In this document: in pieces, positions 62,966 through 64,000 of the stretch | Numbering within the stretch: the first letter of the stretch is position 1 | Layout: each line of letters opens with the position of its first letter | Source of the DNA: Spirosoma sp. KCTC 42546 | Lineage (GTDB): Bacteria; Bacteroidota; Bacteroidia; Cytophagales; Spirosomataceae | Length of the DNA: 64,000 bases | Reading direction: 5' to 3' | Assembly: GCF_006965485.1 (NCBI RefSeq) | Contig: NZ_CP041360.1 | Coordinates: 8,226,501-8,290,500, forward strand | The notes under the pieces: model-generated | Seen by the model: the letters and a program-made list of their open reading frames with translations, nothing else | Told to the model about the DNA's origin: nothing | Databases searched by the model: none | Made by a program: the position numbers and the translations under genes

Positions 62966-63177
62966 CCCTATTTTTAGTCTGGATACACTCCTTCGTTCGT
63001 GAACGAATAGAGAAACTATTGGGGTAGGTCTATCTGATTTATGCGGACACAAATCCTGCTAATTTGACAATCCTTCTCAAAAGACAAACTTGTCTACAAT
63101 CCATTCTTCATAATGCCAATTACAGAACCTCTTTTTTCGTATTTTTACCACGCTAATCAACAACTATAAACCAATTT

Positions 63178-64000
63178 ATGCAAAAGATAATTTTGCTGCT
63201 GACGAGTTTGGCCATTCCCTTATTGTCTGCTCAGGCTCAGGCTCCTCCGCCAACACAACGTGCCAATACGCGTTTCGAGCAACTTGGCCCGATCCTGCCC
63301 ACCCCTAATACCTTTCGTACGGCTTCTGGTGCACCGGGTAAAGACTATTTTCAAAATCGTGCTGACTATGATATAAAAGCTACTCTTGACGATACCAACC
63401 AAAAAATAACGGGCTCAGAAACAATCATCTATCACAATAACTCAGGAGATATATTGCCTTATGTCTGGCTTCAGTTGGATCAAAACACGTTCCGGGCAGA
63501 TGCTGATGGCAGAACTACACAGACGAGTAGCATCAGCGAACAAGGAGCAAGTTTCCAACAGATCAGTGCTGGCCCAACGCTGGCGGCTAAAGATTACGGC
63601 CACAAAATTACAGCCGTGCGCGATCAGGCTGGTAAACCCCTTAAATACACCATCAACCAGACCATGATGCGTATTGACTTGCCTCAGCCCGTAGGCCCAG
63701 GTAAGACGGTAACATTTTCTGTTGACTGGAATTTCAAAATCGTAGATGTCAGAAGTACTGGCGCTCGGGGAGGCTATGAGTTTTTCCCGAAAGACGGCAA
63801 TTACATCTACGAAATAGCTCAGTGGTTTCCACGTTTATGTGCTTATAGTGATGTAACAGGCTGGCAGAACAAGCAATTCTTAGGACAGGGCGAGTTCACG
63901 TTAATCTTCGGCAATTACAAACTAGCCTTAACCGTACCGAACGATCATATTGTGGGCGCCACCGGCGAGTTGCAGAATCCAATCCAGGTATTAACGCCCA
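63178..64000 (+). CDS. M1 family metallopeptidase, 5' part (runs off the window)
   Basis: Only the first 274 codons are present. A signal peptide (QKIILLLTSLAIPLLSAQAQ) precedes the N-terminal beta domain of an M1 (aminopeptidase N-like) protein: FQNRADYDIKATLDDTNQK, ITGSETIIYHNNSGDILPYV and QWFPRLCAYSDVTGWQNKQFL. This last is the region before the catalytic domain. The zinc motif HExxH is beyond the window. The enzyme should remove N-terminal residues from peptides in the periplasm or at the surface. Confidence 0.9.
   Translation, partial: MQKIILLLTSLAIPLLSAQAQAPPPTQRANTRFEQLGPILPTPNTFRTASGAPGKDYFQNRADYDIKATLDDTNQKITGSETIIYHNNSGDILPYVWLQLDQNTFRADADGRTTQTSSISEQGASFQQISAGPTLAAKDYGHKITAVRDQAGKPLKYTINQTMMRIDLPQPVGPGKTVTFSVDWNFKIVDVRSTGARGGYEFFPKDGNYIYEIAQWFPRLCAYSDVTGWQNKQFLGQGEFTLIFGNYKLALTVPNDHIVGATGELQNPIQVLTP

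Noticed and set aside
62992..63007. TTCGTTC-GT-GAACGAA palindrome upstream of the M1 peptidase
   Set aside because: Only a 7-bp arm, more than 170 bases from the gene, so it could be chance; not strong enough to call an operator.
1..64000. CRISPR array, integrase, transposase or prophage
   Set aside because: Repeats found are short palindromes or heptamers without spacer structure, and no mobile-element protein motif was seen.

Overview
The window reads as a chromosomal segment of a Bacteroidota bacterium, most likely a Cytophagales/Spirosoma-type organism (inference). The signs are a SusC/SusD pair, a second TonB receptor with a carboxypeptidase-like plug domain, FG-GAP/UnbV lipoproteins, a propeller-type LytS sensor with a LytTR regulator, BatD, and mostly weak Shine-Dalgarno sequences. 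No rRNA, tRNA, CRISPR array, transposase or prophage gene was found. The last gene runs off the right edge.

Layout: 0.1-3.0 kb holds a glutathionylspermidine-synthase-like ATP-grasp gene, a DoxX-like membrane protein and a TetR regulator. At 3.05-3.63 kb lies the remnant of a secreted GH65 enzyme: a signal peptide joined out of frame to the C-terminal part. From 3.7 to 17.8 kb, all on the minus strand, is an outer-membrane nutrient locus: SusC, SusD, two giant FG-GAP/UnbV lipoproteins, a vanadium-haloperoxidase/PAP2 lipoprotein and a small exported protein. From 18.3 to 30.2 kb there is an FAD/4Fe-4S D-lactate-dehydrogenase-like fusion, a secreted M43-like protease with GEVED and DUF11 domains, an APC permease with palindromic operator-like sites, a TonB receptor and a Tat-exported Gfo/Idh/MocA oxidoreductase. 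From 30.4 to 37.7 kb a sensor kinase, its LytTR regulator, a lipoprotein combining a caspase-like (CHAT/C25-like) core with LamG, and a beta-barrel protein follow one another on one strand. From 37.9 to 44.9 kb lie an acyltransferase, apbE, a small membrane protein, aroC, batD, a small conserved-looking ORF and a beta-CASP RNase-like hydrolase. From 45.0 to 53.5 kb pbpC, an NTF2-like protein and a thioester-containing alpha-2-macroglobulin lipoprotein form the usual PBP1C/A2M pair.

The most interesting system is at 53.6-60.0 kb. Eight plus-strand genes, seven of them overlapping or nearly touching, encode an FAD hydroxylase/reductase, a methyltransferase, a type III polyketide synthase, an enoyl-ACP-reductase-like SDR, a FabZ-like dehydratase, a FabF-like ketosynthase, an ACP and a phosphopantetheinyl transferase. 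I read this as a self-contained ACP-plus-type-III-PKS pathway for a methylated, oxidised phenolic or quinone lipid. It lacks its own ketoreductase and acyltransferase, so it must borrow these from primary fatty-acid synthesis. Downstream are a lipoprotein with a roughly 330-residue Asp/Arg/Asn/Ser/Tyr polyampholyte region, a gamma-carbonic-anhydrase-like protein, a HupE/UreJ-like protein and the start of an M1 peptidase.

A second theme is small palindromic DNA. Several palindromes are built from 7-base tandem units (about 86-129, 8630-8684, 9361-9456, 20511-20533, 62241-62335). Others are GC-rich or long perfect stems (1792-1859, 46439-46476, 53470-53526). At least three lie inside conserved genes and appear to encode in-frame extra peptides.
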